The translations under genes were made by a program, and so were the position numbers. The notes beneath the pieces are model-generated. The model worked only from the letters and a program-made list of their open reading frames with translations, ran no database searches and was not told where the DNA came from. Below, piece after piece: positions 16,435 through 25,357 of a stretch of DNA of 64,000 bases (position 1 is the first letter of the stretch; each line of letters begins with the position of its first letter). Source of the stretch: VFJZ01 sp046598415 (lineage in GTDB: Bacteria; Actinomycetota; Thermoleophilia; Gaiellales; F1-60-MAGs149); the NCBI GenBank assembly GCA_046598415.1, contig JBKJIG010000102.1, positions 62,001 through 126,000 on the forward strand. The letters are read 5' to 3'.

Positions 16435-18183
16435 TTACGCGACGCGGCGTTGCGGAACGATGAACCTTGCGGCAAGAACCGATGCAGCTGCGAGGGTCAC
16501 GGCGGCCCCGATGGAGGCGCCGATCGGCACGCGGCCGTCGCTGATCATGCGCACGGCCTCGCCGGCGTCGAGACCGGCCCCGCGGGTGACCAGGACCGCC
16601 GGCACGGCGAGCGGCGCCAGGATCACGAGCGCGCGCACCACGGCGCCGCCGCGCGTGACGCGCTCGAGCAGCACCCAGGCGTGCAACGCCGGCACCAGCA
16701 GCAGCCCGGCCGCCGGTAGCGCCGCGAGGGCCAGCGCCGCACCGGCGCTGCCGCACGCCAGCGCGGCCGTGAGCGCGACGACCGCGCGCACCGCCGGGTC
16801 GCCCGCGGGCACCCGCGGCGGAGCGGGCACGAAACGGCTCGCGCCGAGACCGGCCGCGCCGCCGGCGATCACGAGCAGGAACGCGCCGACGCCGACGCCG
16901 CTGCCCGCACCCGGAAACGGGTACGCCGCCGGGCTCGACGGCGCGGCGCCGGTCGCTCCTGCCAGCAGCGCGCCGAGCGCCGTGCCGGCCAGGGGGAGCG
17001 CGATGCGGGCGATGCGGAGCAGCTCGTCGCGGAGGGGCAGCCGCTCGCGCACCGCCCGCGCGGTCAGGTCGACGGCGACCAGGCCGGGCGGCACCAGCAG
17101 GGCCACGGCCAGCAGCGCGATCACCCAGCCCGACAGCACCCGTCCGCCGGCCCGGACGTAGCTGCCGCTCGGCCCGGCCGGTGCGGCGCCGGCATCGAGC
17201 GCGAGGACCAGGTCGTTGACGGCCTGCGACGTGCGCGAGAACCGCTTGGCGTCGAGCGACGTGTCGCTCGAGGTACGGGGATCCACGCCGATCGTGATGG
17301 CCGGGATGCTGCGGCTGATGAACGGCGCCTGCCCGCCCGGAGCGCGTGGCGGGGCGACGAGATCGGCCAGCTCGCTGAGGAAGCGCGGGCCGGCGATGGT
17401 ACCGCCGCCGGCCGCCGCCAGCACCTGGTCGACGCCCTCGGCGAAGCCGGCGGCCGCCCGGTCGCGACCGTCGCCGCGGTCGGCGACGGGGATCGGGCCG
17501 GCAGACGCGATGCCCTGCACGGCGATCGCGGCGACGGGGTTCAGCGTGCGCGGCAGGCGCGCCACCAGCCGCCGGGCGCCGGCGTCGCCCGCGGCACCGC
17601 CGTCGACCGACGCGAGCACCAGCGTGCGGGCGTTGCGCTGGTCGCCGAACGCCGCCGCCAGCTCGACTACCACGGCGCTGCCGAGCGCGCTGTTGGCGGC
17701 GTCGGCCCCCGGCGGCACGTTGTCGCGGTGCGCGAGGACGATGATCGCCTCGTTCGAGTCGCCGCGCAGGACCGTGACGATGTTCCGCATCGTCACCCGG
17801 TCGCCGTTGCGGGCGGTGCCTCGGAAGGTGTCGATGGCCGGCGTCACGCCGGCGTCGGTGAACGCCTTCGCGACGACCTGCGCGGCCAGGTCCGCGGTCT
17901 CCGAGCCGGCCGTCCGGTCGGGCACGTCGGCGATGGTGCCGGCCAGCGTCAGAGCGCGATCGGCGTTGAACGTCGGAGGCGCGTCGGGCGCCAGATCAAT
18001 GCCCGCAGGGGCGTGCAGACCCACCAGGGCGATCAGCAGCGCGACGGCCGGAACGACGAGTCCGGACACGTACAGCCGGGCGGAGACCAGCGTTGCGCGT
18101 CCCTGATGGCGGCGGCGCGGCTGACGCCTTCGCGCTGATCGATCGCGGGGGGCTCTGTCCACTCGACCGGCTGACGGTAGCAT
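16435..18183 (-). CDS. M28-like (aminopeptidase-fold) multipass membrane protein, degenerate active site
   Basis: The protein has about 580 residues. After one N-terminal transmembrane helix, an extracytoplasmic domain resembles M28 peptidases (NIVTVLRG, IIVLAHRDNVPPGADAANSA, LVLASVDGGAAGDAGARRLV). The first metal motif HxD survives. The usual DN of GADDNxSG is altered, and the catalytic Glu-Glu is Gly-Gly (VDGGAAG), so peptidase activity is doubtful. The C-terminal half holds about seven or eight hydrophobic helices. ATG at 18183 is the longest start; GTG at 18162 leaves more room for the divergent promoter and may be the true one. Confidence 0.72.
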   Translation of the reverse strand: MLPSAGRVDRAPRDRSARRRQPRRRHQGRATLVSARLYVSGLVVPAVALLIALVGLHAPAGIDLAPDAPPTFNADRALTLAGTIADVPDRTAGSETADLAAQVVAKAFTDAGVTPAIDTFRGTARNGDRVTMRNIVTVLRGDSNEAIIVLAHRDNVPPGADAANSALGSAVVVELAAAFGDQRNARTLVLASVDGGAAGDAGARRLVARLPRTLNPVAAIAVQGIASAGPIPVADRGDGRDRAAAGFAEGVDQVLAAAGGGTIAGPRFLSELADLVAPPRAPGGQAPFISRSIPAITIGVDPRTSSDTSLDAKRFSRTSQAVNDLVLALDAGAAPAGPSGSYVRAGGRVLSGWVIALLAVALLVPPGLVAVDLTARAVRERLPLRDELLRIARIALPLAGTALGALLAGATGAAPSSPAAYPFPGAGSGVGVGAFLLVIAGGAAGLGASRFVPAPPRVPAGDPAVRAVVALTAALACGSAGAALALAALPAAGLLLVPALHAWVLLERVTRGGAVVRALVILAPLAVPAVLVTRGAGLDAGEAVRMISDGRVPIGASIGAAVTLAAASVLAARFIVPQRRVA

Positions 18184-18189
18184 TCGGAC

Positions 18190-18888
18190 GTGGCCGACCA
18201 GCCCGTGGTTCTCGTGATCGACGACGAGGACTCCATCCAGAAGCTCCTGAACGCCGCCCTCGAACGCGACGGGTACCGCATCGTCGGCGCCCGTGACGCC
18301 GCCGACGGGCTCCTGGCGTTCGAACGCGAGCAGCCGGACGTCATCCTCCTCGACGTGATGCTGCCCGACCTCTCGGGCCGCGAGGTGTGCCGGCGCATCC
18401 GCGCCACGTCGGCCGTGCCCATCATCATGCTGTCGGCGCTCGACGAGGAGGTCGACAAGGTCGTCGGCCTCGAGCTGGGTGCCGACGACTACATCACCAA
18501 GCCGTTCGGCATGCGCGAGCTGCGCAGCCGCGTACGGGCGGTGCTGCGGCGGTCGCAGCTGGCCGTGCCCACGCCGGAGACCGACGGTCAGCGTCTCGAG
18601 GTCGGCGACGTGCTGCTCGACCCGGCCCGGCGCGTCGTGGCCGTCGACGGCGCCACGGTCGACCTCACCTACGTCGAGTTCGAGCTGCTGCAGATGCTGA
18701 TGTCGAGCCCGGGCCGGGTGTTCTCCCGCTCGCAGCTCCTGGACGGGGTCTGGGGCTCGTCCGACTTCCGCGAGCCGCGCACCGTCGACGTGCACGTGCG
18801 ACACCTGCGCGAGAAGCTCGAACCGAAGCCGAGCGAGCCGCGGTACATCCAGACGGTGCGCGGCGTCGGCTATCGCTTCGCCGACTGA
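18190..18888 (+). CDS. OmpR-family response regulator
   Basis: The 232-residue regulator has a receiver domain with Asp11/Asp12, phospho-acceptor Asp55 (LLDVMLPD), Ser/Thr switch LSA and Lys104 (YITKPFG). A winged-helix DNA-binding domain with FELLQMLMSSPGRVFSR and TVDVHVRHLREKLE follows. It is the first gene of an RR-kinase-HtrA operon; the kinase ATG overlaps its TGA. A TAGCAT -10 box (18178-18183) lies 6 nt before the GTG, so the mRNA is probably leaderless. Confidence 0.96.
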   Translation: MADQPVVLVIDDEDSIQKLLNAALERDGYRIVGARDAADGLLAFEREQPDVILLDVMLPDLSGREVCRRIRATSAVPIIMLSALDEEVDKVVGLELGADDYITKPFGMRELRSRVRAVLRRSQLAVPTPETDGQRLEVGDVLLDPARRVVAVDGATVDLTYVEFELLQMLMSSPGRVFSRSQLLDGVWGSSDFREPRTVDVHVRHLREKLEPKPSEPRYIQTVRGVGYRFAD

Positions 18889-20315
18889 TGCCGTCGGTCG
18901 CCGCGATCATCTTCCCGTTCCGGCGGCTCGCGATCTGGCTGTCGGTGCTGGTGCTCGCGGTCGCGGCCCTGGCCCTCGGCATCACCGCCCTGCTGGTCGT
19001 ACCGTCGCTGCGCGACAACCTCGTCAACGCCCGAGTCGGTGAGATCGACCGCAGCGCGAAGGCCAACCTCGGGCTGTTCCTCTCCTCGGAGCTCCAGCCG
19101 GCCAGTGCCGTCTCGGCGTACGAGCAGCTGACCGGCAACCGCGTGGTGGTGCTCGCCACGCTGAACGATCGCGGCGACTTCCTCCAGGTCGCCGGGAACG
19201 TGCCCGACGTGACCTCCGACCCGCTCGCCCGGGAGGCACGCCTGCGGGGTCCGATGTCGCGGGCCGTCCGGTCGGGGAAGCGGTTCGCGGCCGAGACGGC
19301 CATCCCGATCGGCCCGACGTCGGGAACGAAGGGCCGCCAGATCGTCCTCCTCTTCATGTCGTCGCTCAACGACGTCGACCGGACGGTCGACACCGTGCAG
19401 CGCGACGTGCTGATCGCGGTCGCGATCGCGTTGCCGGCCAGCTGGCTGGTCGGGCTGCTGGCGGCGTTCGCCCTGGCCGCCCGCATCCGCCGGCTGGAGC
19501 GCGCGGCACGCCGCATCGCGGCCGGCAACCTCGCCACCCCGGTCACGGACGACGGCCGGGACGAGATCCACGAGCTGGCCCGGGCCTTCGACGAGATGCG
19601 CCGCCGGCTGGAACGCACCGACCGGTCGCGTCGCGAGTTCATCGCCAACGCCTCGCACGAGCTGCGCACGCCGCTCTTCGCGCTCGGCGGCTTCCTCGAG
19701 CTGCTCGAGGACGAGGAGGATCCTGCCGCGCGCCGCGAGTTCGTCGCCACCATGCATGGCCAGGTGTCGCGCCTGACGCGCCTCGCAACCGACCTGCTCG
19801 ACCTGTCGCGCCTCGACGCCGGCGGCGTGCAGGTGGCGCGCGACGAGGTCGACCTCGCGGGCGTCGCGACGCTTGCGGCCCAGGACTTCGCGGCCACCGC
19901 CGAGCAGCTCGGCAGCTCGGTCACGGCAGCCGGTGCATCGTCCGCCGTCGCGATCGCCGACGAGGCGCGGGTCGCGCAGATCGCCCGCGTGCTGGTGGAC
20001 AACGCGCTCCGTCACAACCCGCCGGGCGTCGCGGTGACGCTCACGGTGCAGGAGGCGGACGGCAACGTCGAGCTGGTCGTGGCCGACGACGGCCCGCCGA
20101 TCGACGCGTCGACGGCCGAGCGCCTGTTCGACCGTTTCTTCCGCGGGCCGACCGGCGGCGAGGGCTCCGGACTCGGTCTCGCGATCGCCAACGAGCTCGC
20201 GCAGCGGATGGAGGGCGAGCTCGTCCTCGACCAGCGGAGCGGCCGTGGCGGCAAGGCCTTCCGGCTGACGCTCCCGGGTGCCCTGCACCTGGCGCCGACT
20301 ATGCTGGGGGCATGA
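18888..20315 (+). CDS. Sensor histidine kinase
   Basis: The 475-residue kinase has transmembrane helices at ~15-38 and ~174-198 flanking a ~135-residue extracytoplasmic sensor. Next come a HAMP domain, a HisKA domain with phospho-acceptor His257 (NASHELRTPL) and an ATPase domain with N box VDNALRHNP, DDGPPID (G1, one Gly replaced by Pro) and GSGLGLAI (G2). It overlaps both neighbours (TGATG upstream, ATGA downstream), so regulator, kinase and protease form one unit. The arrangement resembles mycobacterial MprA-MprB-PepD, an envelope-stress circuit. Confidence 0.95.
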   Translation: MPSVAAIIFPFRRLAIWLSVLVLAVAALALGITALLVVPSLRDNLVNARVGEIDRSAKANLGLFLSSELQPASAVSAYEQLTGNRVVVLATLNDRGDFLQVAGNVPDVTSDPLAREARLRGPMSRAVRSGKRFAAETAIPIGPTSGTKGRQIVLLFMSSLNDVDRTVDTVQRDVLIAVAIALPASWLVGLLAAFALAARIRRLERAARRIAAGNLATPVTDDGRDEIHELARAFDEMRRRLERTDRSRREFIANASHELRTPLFALGGFLELLEDEEDPAARREFVATMHGQVSRLTRLATDLLDLSRLDAGGVQVARDEVDLAGVATLAAQDFAATAEQLGSSVTAAGASSAVAIADEARVAQIARVLVDNALRHNPPGVAVTLTVQEADGNVELVVADDGPPIDASTAERLFDRFFRGPTGGEGSGLGLAIANELAQRMEGELVLDQRSGRGGKAFRLTLPGALHLAPTMLGA

Positions 20316-21520
20316 GCCGAGGCTGGATCGTGACGCTCGCGGCCGCCTTCGGCGCGGGCCTCGCGGGCGGTGGAGTCGCCGTACTGGCGGGCTCCGCGAC
20401 CGACCGCACGACGACCGTGACGGTCGCCGCCGCGCCGGGCGGCTCGACCCCCGCTCCCGCCGTGACGGCTGCCGTCGCCCGCGTCTCTGTCGGCTCGTTC
20501 GACGCGCCGGCGATCTATCAGGCGGCCGCTGCGGGCGTGGTCACCATCAGCGCCGTCGTCGGGGGCGACGCGGTCGACGGCTCCGGCTTCGTGGTGTCGT
20601 CCGACGGTCACGTCATCACCAACGCGCACGTCGTCACCGACTCGCCCGACCACGGCACCGATTCGAGCGAGAAGGTCAAGGCGGGGCACGACTTCTTCGT
20701 GCACTTCCAGGACGGCAACACGCTGCCTGCCAAGCTGATCGGGTTCGACCTGTTCGACGACGTCGCGGTCCTGAAGATCGACCCCGCGCGCGAGTCGCTG
20801 ACGGTGCTGCAGTTCGGCCGCGCCCGGCAGTTGAAGGTGGGTGACCCGCTGGCCGTGATCGGCTCGCCGTTCGGCGAGGCACAGGAGCAGTCGCTATCGG
20901 TCGGCGTCGTCGCGGCCCTGAACCGCGAGATCGATGCGCCCGCCACCGACTTCACGACGCCCGGCATCATCCAGACCGACGCCGCCATCAACCACGGCAA
21001 CTCGGGCGGGCCGGTGCTCGATCGCGGCGGCCGCGTCGTCGGCGTCGCCTCGCAGATCCTCACCGACGGCACCGGCGACGCCTGGACGGGCATCGGCTTC
21101 GCCGTCCCGGCCGAGGCGGTGCAGCGCTCCTACAACGAGCTGATCGATCACGGCCGGGTCAGCTACGCCTGGCTCGGCGTCGCCACCCGGCCGCTCAGCC
21201 GCGAGCTGGCGCGCACGTTCAAGCTCCCGGTCGGCGAGGGCCTGCTCGTGAACGGCGTCACGGCGGGCGGCCCGGCAGCCGCCGCGGGGCTGACGGCGGG
21301 GTCCCGGACGGCCGAGTTCCAGGACGACGGCACGGTGCATCCGGACGGCGACATCCTCGTCTCGTTCAACGGCAATCAGGTGCGCACGCCGGCCGAGCTG
21401 GGCGCCATGGTGGCCCTGGCCGAGCCGGGCTCCGTCGTGTCCGTCGAGATCTTTCGCGCCGACAAGCGCCGCACCGTCCAGGTCACGCTGGGCAACCGCC
21501 CCGCGCGGCTCCCGGGGTAG
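20312..21520 (+). CDS. HtrA/DegP-like trypsin-fold serine protease with PDZ domain
   Basis: The 402-residue protein has an N-terminal signal anchor and a trypsin-like domain with catalytic His106 (TNAHVV), Asp150 (DVAVLKID) and Ser231 (GNSGGPV). One PDZ domain (~290-390) follows: YAWLGVATRPLS, GLLVNGV, GPAAAAGL, GDILVSFNGNQV. It would degrade or process misfolded envelope proteins. The ATG overlaps the kinase stop, but a TATGCT -10 box (20300-20305) 6 nt upstream suggests an additional leaderless promoter, letting the protease be expressed independently of the kinase. Confidence 0.94.
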   Translation: MSRGWIVTLAAAFGAGLAGGGVAVLAGSATDRTTTVTVAAAPGGSTPAPAVTAAVARVSVGSFDAPAIYQAAAAGVVTISAVVGGDAVDGSGFVVSSDGHVITNAHVVTDSPDHGTDSSEKVKAGHDFFVHFQDGNTLPAKLIGFDLFDDVAVLKIDPARESLTVLQFGRARQLKVGDPLAVIGSPFGEAQEQSLSVGVVAALNREIDAPATDFTTPGIIQTDAAINHGNSGGPVLDRGGRVVGVASQILTDGTGDAWTGIGFAVPAEAVQRSYNELIDHGRVSYAWLGVATRPLSRELARTFKLPVGEGLLVNGVTAGGPAAAAGLTAGSRTAEFQDDGTVHPDGDILVSFNGNQVRTPAELGAMVALAEPGSVVSVEIFRADKRRTVQVTLGNRPARLPG

Positions 21521-21545
21521 GTTCGCTCCTGTAGGCTCCTCGGCC

Positions 21546-23009
21546 ATGCAGGCCGCCCGCCGCCGACTGGTGATCGCCTCGAATCGAGGCCCGATCGTCT
21601 ACGGCCGGAGCGACGGCGAGCGCACCGCCCGGCGCGGTGGCGGCGGCCTCGTGACGGCGCTCACCGGCCTCGTCGCGAGCCAGGACGTGACGTGGGTGGC
21701 GGCCGCCATCTCCGACGAGGACGACGCGGTCGCGGAGGAGCACGAGGGCAGCTTCGAGGAGACCGACCGGGCCGGCAACCCGTTCCAGCTGCGGCTCGTG
21801 CGGCTCGACCGGGCCGACTACGACCGCTACTACAACGTGTTCGCGAACCCGTTGCTGTGGTTCATCCAGCATGGCCTCTGGAACCGGCCCTACGCGCCCG
21901 AGATGAGCGCCGCGACGCGTGCCGCGTGGGAGTCGTACCGACGCGTGAACGAGGCGTTCGCGGCCGCGGTGGCCGACGAGTGCGGCGCCGCCGATGCGGT
22001 GCTGGTGCACGACTACCAGCTGTACCTCGTGCCGCGCATGCTGCGCAACGCCGGCGTCCGCGCGCCGCTGTCGCACTTCACGCACATCCCGTGGCCGGGC
22101 CCCGACGCGTGGCGCGTACTGACCGCCGACATGCGCACCGGCCTGCTCGAGGGCCTGCTCGGCGCCGACGTGATCGGCTTCCACACGAACCGCTCGGTGC
22201 GGGCGTTCCTCGCCACGGCCGAGGAGTACGTGGGCGAGGCCTTCGTCGACCACGTGCGGCCGCGGGTGACGCTCCGCGAGGCGGTCACCCACGTCCGGGC
22301 GTACCCGATCTCGGTCGACCCGGACGAGTTCCGGGCGCTGGCGGCGGAGGACGCCGTCACCGAGGCCGAGGCCCGCCTGGTGGCCGACCGGCCGGAGAAG
22401 CTGCTGCTGCGCGTCGACCGCACCGACCCGTCGAAGAACGTCGTCCGCGGCTTCCACGCGTTCGCGCGGTTCCTCGCCCGCCACCCCGAGTGGCACGGCC
22501 GGGTGAGGATGCTCGCGCTACTGGATCCGTCCAGGCAGGAGATACCCGATTATGCGGAGTACGTTGGAGCGATCCACCGTGCCGCGCGCGAGGTGAATGA
22601 CCAGTTCTCCGACCCGGGCTGGACTCCCATCGATCTCCGGGTCTCCGACAACTTCGCCCAGGCGCTCGCCGCCTACAAGCAGTACGACGTCCTCCTCGTC
22701 AACGCCATCGTCGACGGAATGAACCTGATTGCGAAGGAAGCTCCCCTCGTGAACGAACGCGCAGGCGTGCTGGTCCTCTCCGAGAACGCCGGCGCGCACG
22801 AAGAGCTGGGGGCGTTCGCCCTGTCGGTCAACCCCTTCGATCTCGAGGGGACGGCGGACGCCATCGAGGAGGCGCTGACGATGCCCGATTCCGAACGACG
22901 ACGTCGCGCCGAGGGCATTCGCGACCACGTCCGTGAACACGACGTGCGGGCCTGGATGACCGGCCAGCTGGCCGATCTCGACTCGATCGTAGAGGGGAGT
23001 GCGCGTTGA
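21546..23009 (+). CDS. otsA: GT20-family trehalose-6-phosphate synthase (OtsA-like)
   Basis: This retaining glycosyltransferase of 487 residues has the family pattern: SNRGPI, GGGGLVTAL, VHDYQLYLVPRML, HIPWPGPDAWR, GFHTNRSVRAF, VDRTDPSKNVVRGF and VNAIVDGMNLIAKEA. It would join UDP- or ADP-glucose to glucose-6-phosphate to make trehalose-6-phosphate, an osmoprotectant precursor. A related acceptor such as glycerol-3-phosphate cannot be excluded from motifs, and no OtsB phosphatase is adjacent. TAGGCT at 21532-21537 is a likely -10 box for a leaderless start. The last codons overlap the following BKACE gene. Confidence 0.88.
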   Translation: MQAARRRLVIASNRGPIVYGRSDGERTARRGGGGLVTALTGLVASQDVTWVAAAISDEDDAVAEEHEGSFEETDRAGNPFQLRLVRLDRADYDRYYNVFANPLLWFIQHGLWNRPYAPEMSAATRAAWESYRRVNEAFAAAVADECGAADAVLVHDYQLYLVPRMLRNAGVRAPLSHFTHIPWPGPDAWRVLTADMRTGLLEGLLGADVIGFHTNRSVRAFLATAEEYVGEAFVDHVRPRVTLREAVTHVRAYPISVDPDEFRALAAEDAVTEAEARLVADRPEKLLLRVDRTDPSKNVVRGFHAFARFLARHPEWHGRVRMLALLDPSRQEIPDYAEYVGAIHRAAREVNDQFSDPGWTPIDLRVSDNFAQALAAYKQYDVLLVNAIVDGMNLIAKEAPLVNERAGVLVLSENAGAHEELGAFALSVNPFDLEGTADAIEEALTMPDSERRRRAEGIRDHVREHDVRAWMTGQLADLDSIVEGSAR

Positions 23010-23833
23010 GCGACTCGATGCTGATCGTCGCCGCGCTGAACGGCACCCGCTCGCGACTGGAGTGCCCGCAGGTGCCGCTCACCGCCGAGGATCTCGCGAC
23101 CGAGGCGAAGCGGGCGGTCGATGCGGGCGCGGGCCTGGTGCACGTGCACGCCCGCAAGAAGGACGGCCTGCCGGCGTTCGACCTGTTCATCGAGGACGTC
23201 GTGAAGGCGATCCGCGGCAAGGTCGACGTGCCGATCTCGATCTCGACGCAGCGCACCCGGGCGATCTCGCTCGGCACGGTCACCGCCATCTTCGACGTGC
23301 TGCGCGAGCTGCCCGACCTCGCGACCGTCGGCGTGCGCGCGCCCGAGCCCGACCAGCCCTCGCATCGCGAGGAGGCACGGCAGATCCTCGAGGCGTGCGA
23401 GAAGGCCGGCGTGCGGCCCGAGCCGGTCGTCATCGGCGTCGACTCGCTGGGCGACTTCGAGACGCTCTACAACGACTCGCTGCTGTCGAAGGCGCCGTAC
23501 ATCGTGGCCGAGCTGGGCCCGTCCGACGGCCGCGGCTCCGACCGTATGGCGGGCACGCCGCACAACGTGCTGCGGCTGGCCGATGCCTGTCGCGCGACCT
23601 TCTCGCGGTTCGATGTCGTCATGTCGGGGCAGGACGAGGCGAGCCCGCTCGCGCAGGCCGTCGCTGCCGCCGCCGGCCACCACGTGCGCTGCGGGTTCCA
23701 GGACGCCGCGACGATGCCAGACGGCGGCGAGGCCACGTCCAACGCGCAGCTGGTGGAGATGGCGGTCCGCCTCGCCGAGGCCGTCGGGCGCCACCCGATG
23801 GAGCCTGACGACGTGCGCGCCATGCTCCGCTGA
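23006..23833 (+). CDS. BKACE-family (DUF849) beta-keto acid cleavage-like enzyme
   Basis: The 275-residue TIM-barrel protein matches the beta-keto acid cleavage enzyme family (Kce and relatives), which condense a beta-keto acid with acetyl-CoA and split it. The metal histidines are present in LVHVHARKKDG (His46/His48 region), and the Arg and Asp of the last motif are kept. The third zinc ligand, Glu in the family's GLED, is Gln here (RCGFQDA). A TTG start is supported by AGAGGGGAG 6 nt upstream and the TTGA overlap with otsA; ATG at 23018 is the alternative. Substrate unknown. Confidence 0.82.
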   Translation: MSDSMLIVAALNGTRSRLECPQVPLTAEDLATEAKRAVDAGAGLVHVHARKKDGLPAFDLFIEDVVKAIRGKVDVPISISTQRTRAISLGTVTAIFDVLRELPDLATVGVRAPEPDQPSHREEARQILEACEKAGVRPEPVVIGVDSLGDFETLYNDSLLSKAPYIVAELGPSDGRGSDRMAGTPHNVLRLADACRATFSRFDVVMSGQDEASPLAQAVAAAAGHHVRCGFQDAATMPDGGEATSNAQLVEMAVRLAEAVGRHPMEPDDVRAMLR

Positions 23834-23938
23834 GGCGTCCTCGCGCCGCCGCCGCGCTCGCTCCTGACGCTAACCGCCGTTCCGTGTCCCCCGTGTGCCG
23901 CTTCGCGCCCCCTCCCGCGCGGTCCGTGCCAACGCGCG

Positions 23939-24029
23939 CGCTTCGTGCCACTCCCGCGCAGAAGCGTTCCGGGGTCAGACCCCAGGAGGGCCGATTTCGG
24001 GGTCAGACCCCGCACATGGAAGGCGCACG
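23939..24029 (+). repeat. Dispersed 91-bp repeat, copy A
   Basis: The element contains two 13-bp near-palindromes ggggtcagacccc at 23971-23983 and 23999-24011 (28 bp apart) and ends with gcacatggaaggcgcacg. The reverse complement of 53881-53971 has the same length, the same spacing and an identical 18-nt end. Mismatches cluster in the 14-nt loop between the palindromes. It lies in the 268-nt gap before the TlpA gene, where no coding sequence is seen. Confidence 0.85.
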
Positions 24030-24101
24030 CTGGCGCGCGGAACGCGCACCTTGGGGGTGGAGCCGATCGATCGCCGTCGTCGGGATAGACTGGAGTGTGG
24101 T

Positions 24102-24644
24102 ATGCGCCGCGCCTTTCTCGTCGTCGTGCTGGCCGCCGTGATCAGCGGGGTAGCCGGGCTGGTCGTGGTCGGCCTGCTGCACCAGGACGACGTCACCGCG
24201 CCCTCCACGTCGCCGCTCGCGCCCGTCCGGCTGAAGGCGGGCACGCCCGCGCCGCCGATCCGGGGCGCCGCGCTGGACGGCTCCGGCAAGCTCGATCTGG
24301 CGACGTACAAGGGGCGCCCGGTGGTCGTCAACTTCTGGGCCTCGTGGTGCGGCCCGTGCCGCATCGAGGCGCCCGAACTGGTTGCCTTCTCGAAGGCCCA
24401 CCCCGACGTGCAGATGCTGTCGGTGAACTCCGGCGACCCGTCGCGCAGCGCCGCAGTCGCGTTCGCGCGGACGGCGCAGTGGGTGTGGCCGAGCGTGTTC
24501 GACCCGTCGGCCGACATCCAGCGCGAGTGGGGCGTCGGCGGCCTGCCGGCCACGTTCCTCGTCGACGCCGAGGGCAAGCTCCGAGCCCGGAAGCTCGGCG
24601 GCACGACGACGGCCGAGCTCGACTCGCTGGTGGCGGGGCTGTGA
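24102..24644 (+). CDS. TlpA/ResA-like membrane-anchored thioredoxin
   Basis: The 180-residue protein has a signal anchor (residues 4-26) and a thioredoxin domain of the TlpA/ResA type: PAPPIRG, VVVNFWASWCGPC (redox Cys83/Cys86) and cis-Pro GGLPATFLVD. Such proteins reduce apocytochrome c or other exported thiols outside the membrane. The TGA overlaps the start of ccdA (GTGA), so electrons would come from CcdA. ATG is supported by GGAG 6 nt upstream (24092-24095); TAGACT at 24086-24091 is a possible -10 box. Confidence 0.92.
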   Translation: MRRAFLVVVLAAVISGVAGLVVVGLLHQDDVTAPSTSPLAPVRLKAGTPAPPIRGAALDGSGKLDLATYKGRPVVVNFWASWCGPCRIEAPELVAFSKAHPDVQMLSVNSGDPSRSAAVAFARTAQWVWPSVFDPSADIQREWGVGGLPATFLVDAEGKLRARKLGGTTTAELDSLVAGL

Positions 24645-25357
24645 TCCTCGCGGCGATCTCGCTGTCGCCGGTCGGTCTGGCGACGGCGTTCGCAGCCGGT
24701 TTCGCGTCGTTCGTGGCGCCGTGCGTGCTGCCGCTTGTGCCCGCCTACCTGTCGTTCGTCTCGGGTGTGGGCTACGGCGACCTGCAGCAGAACACGCGGC
24801 GCGTGACGATGGCGACCGGGATGTTCGTGCTCGGCTTCACGATCGTCTTCTCGGCGTACGGCGCCGGCGTTGGCTGGGCCGGCTCGTTGCTGAACGACTA
24901 CCGGCGATCGCTGGAACTGATCGGCGGGTTCCTGACGATCCTGATGGGCCTGGCCCTGATCGGGTTCGCCTCGAGGGTCTTCGGACGTGAGTACGGCATG
25001 CACTGGAAGCCCGGCAAGGCGTCGTTCACCGGCGCCCTGCTGACCGGCGCGGCCTTCGCGATCGGCTGGACGCCGTGCATCGGACCGGTCCTGTCGACGA
25101 TCCTCACGTTCGCCGCCCAGTCCGGGCCGGCCGAGGGCGCCGCGTTGCTGATCGCCTACTCGCTCGGGCTCGGCGTCCCCTTCCTGATCGCCGGTCTCGC
25201 CACCTCGTCGACCCTCTCGGTGCTCGGCGTCTTCAAGCGGCACGGTGCGCTCGTGAACCGCATCGGCGGCGTCATCCTCGTCGGCGCCGGCATCCTGCTC
25301 GCGACCGGCGAGATGACCCGGATCACGGCGGAGCTCGGAGCAGATTGGAACTTCTGA
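24641..25357 (+). CDS. ccdA: CcdA/DsbD-family thiol-disulfide membrane transporter
   Basis: The 238-residue protein has six hydrophobic helices and the two family cysteines, in VAPCVLPLVPAYL (TM1) and GWTPCIGPVLS (TM4). CcdA passes electrons from cytoplasmic thioredoxin to extracytoplasmic thioredoxins such as the adjacent TlpA-like protein, for cytochrome c maturation. The GTG start overlaps the tlpA stop. The other cytochrome c maturation genes (resB/resC) are not in this window, but ctaA for heme A is at 48.4 kb. Confidence 0.94.
   Translation: MILAAISLSPVGLATAFAAGFASFVAPCVLPLVPAYLSFVSGVGYGDLQQNTRRVTMATGMFVLGFTIVFSAYGAGVGWAGSLLNDYRRSLELIGGFLTILMGLALIGFASRVFGREYGMHWKPGKASFTGALLTGAAFAIGWTPCIGPVLSTILTFAAQSGPAEGAALLIAYSLGLGVPFLIAGLATSSTLSVLGVFKRHGALVNRIGGVILVGAGILLATGEMTRITAELGADWNF

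Noticed and set aside
23834..24101. Coding region between the BKACE and TlpA genes
   Set aside because: Open frames there are short and without motifs; the stretch is explained by the dispersed repeat and the promoter.
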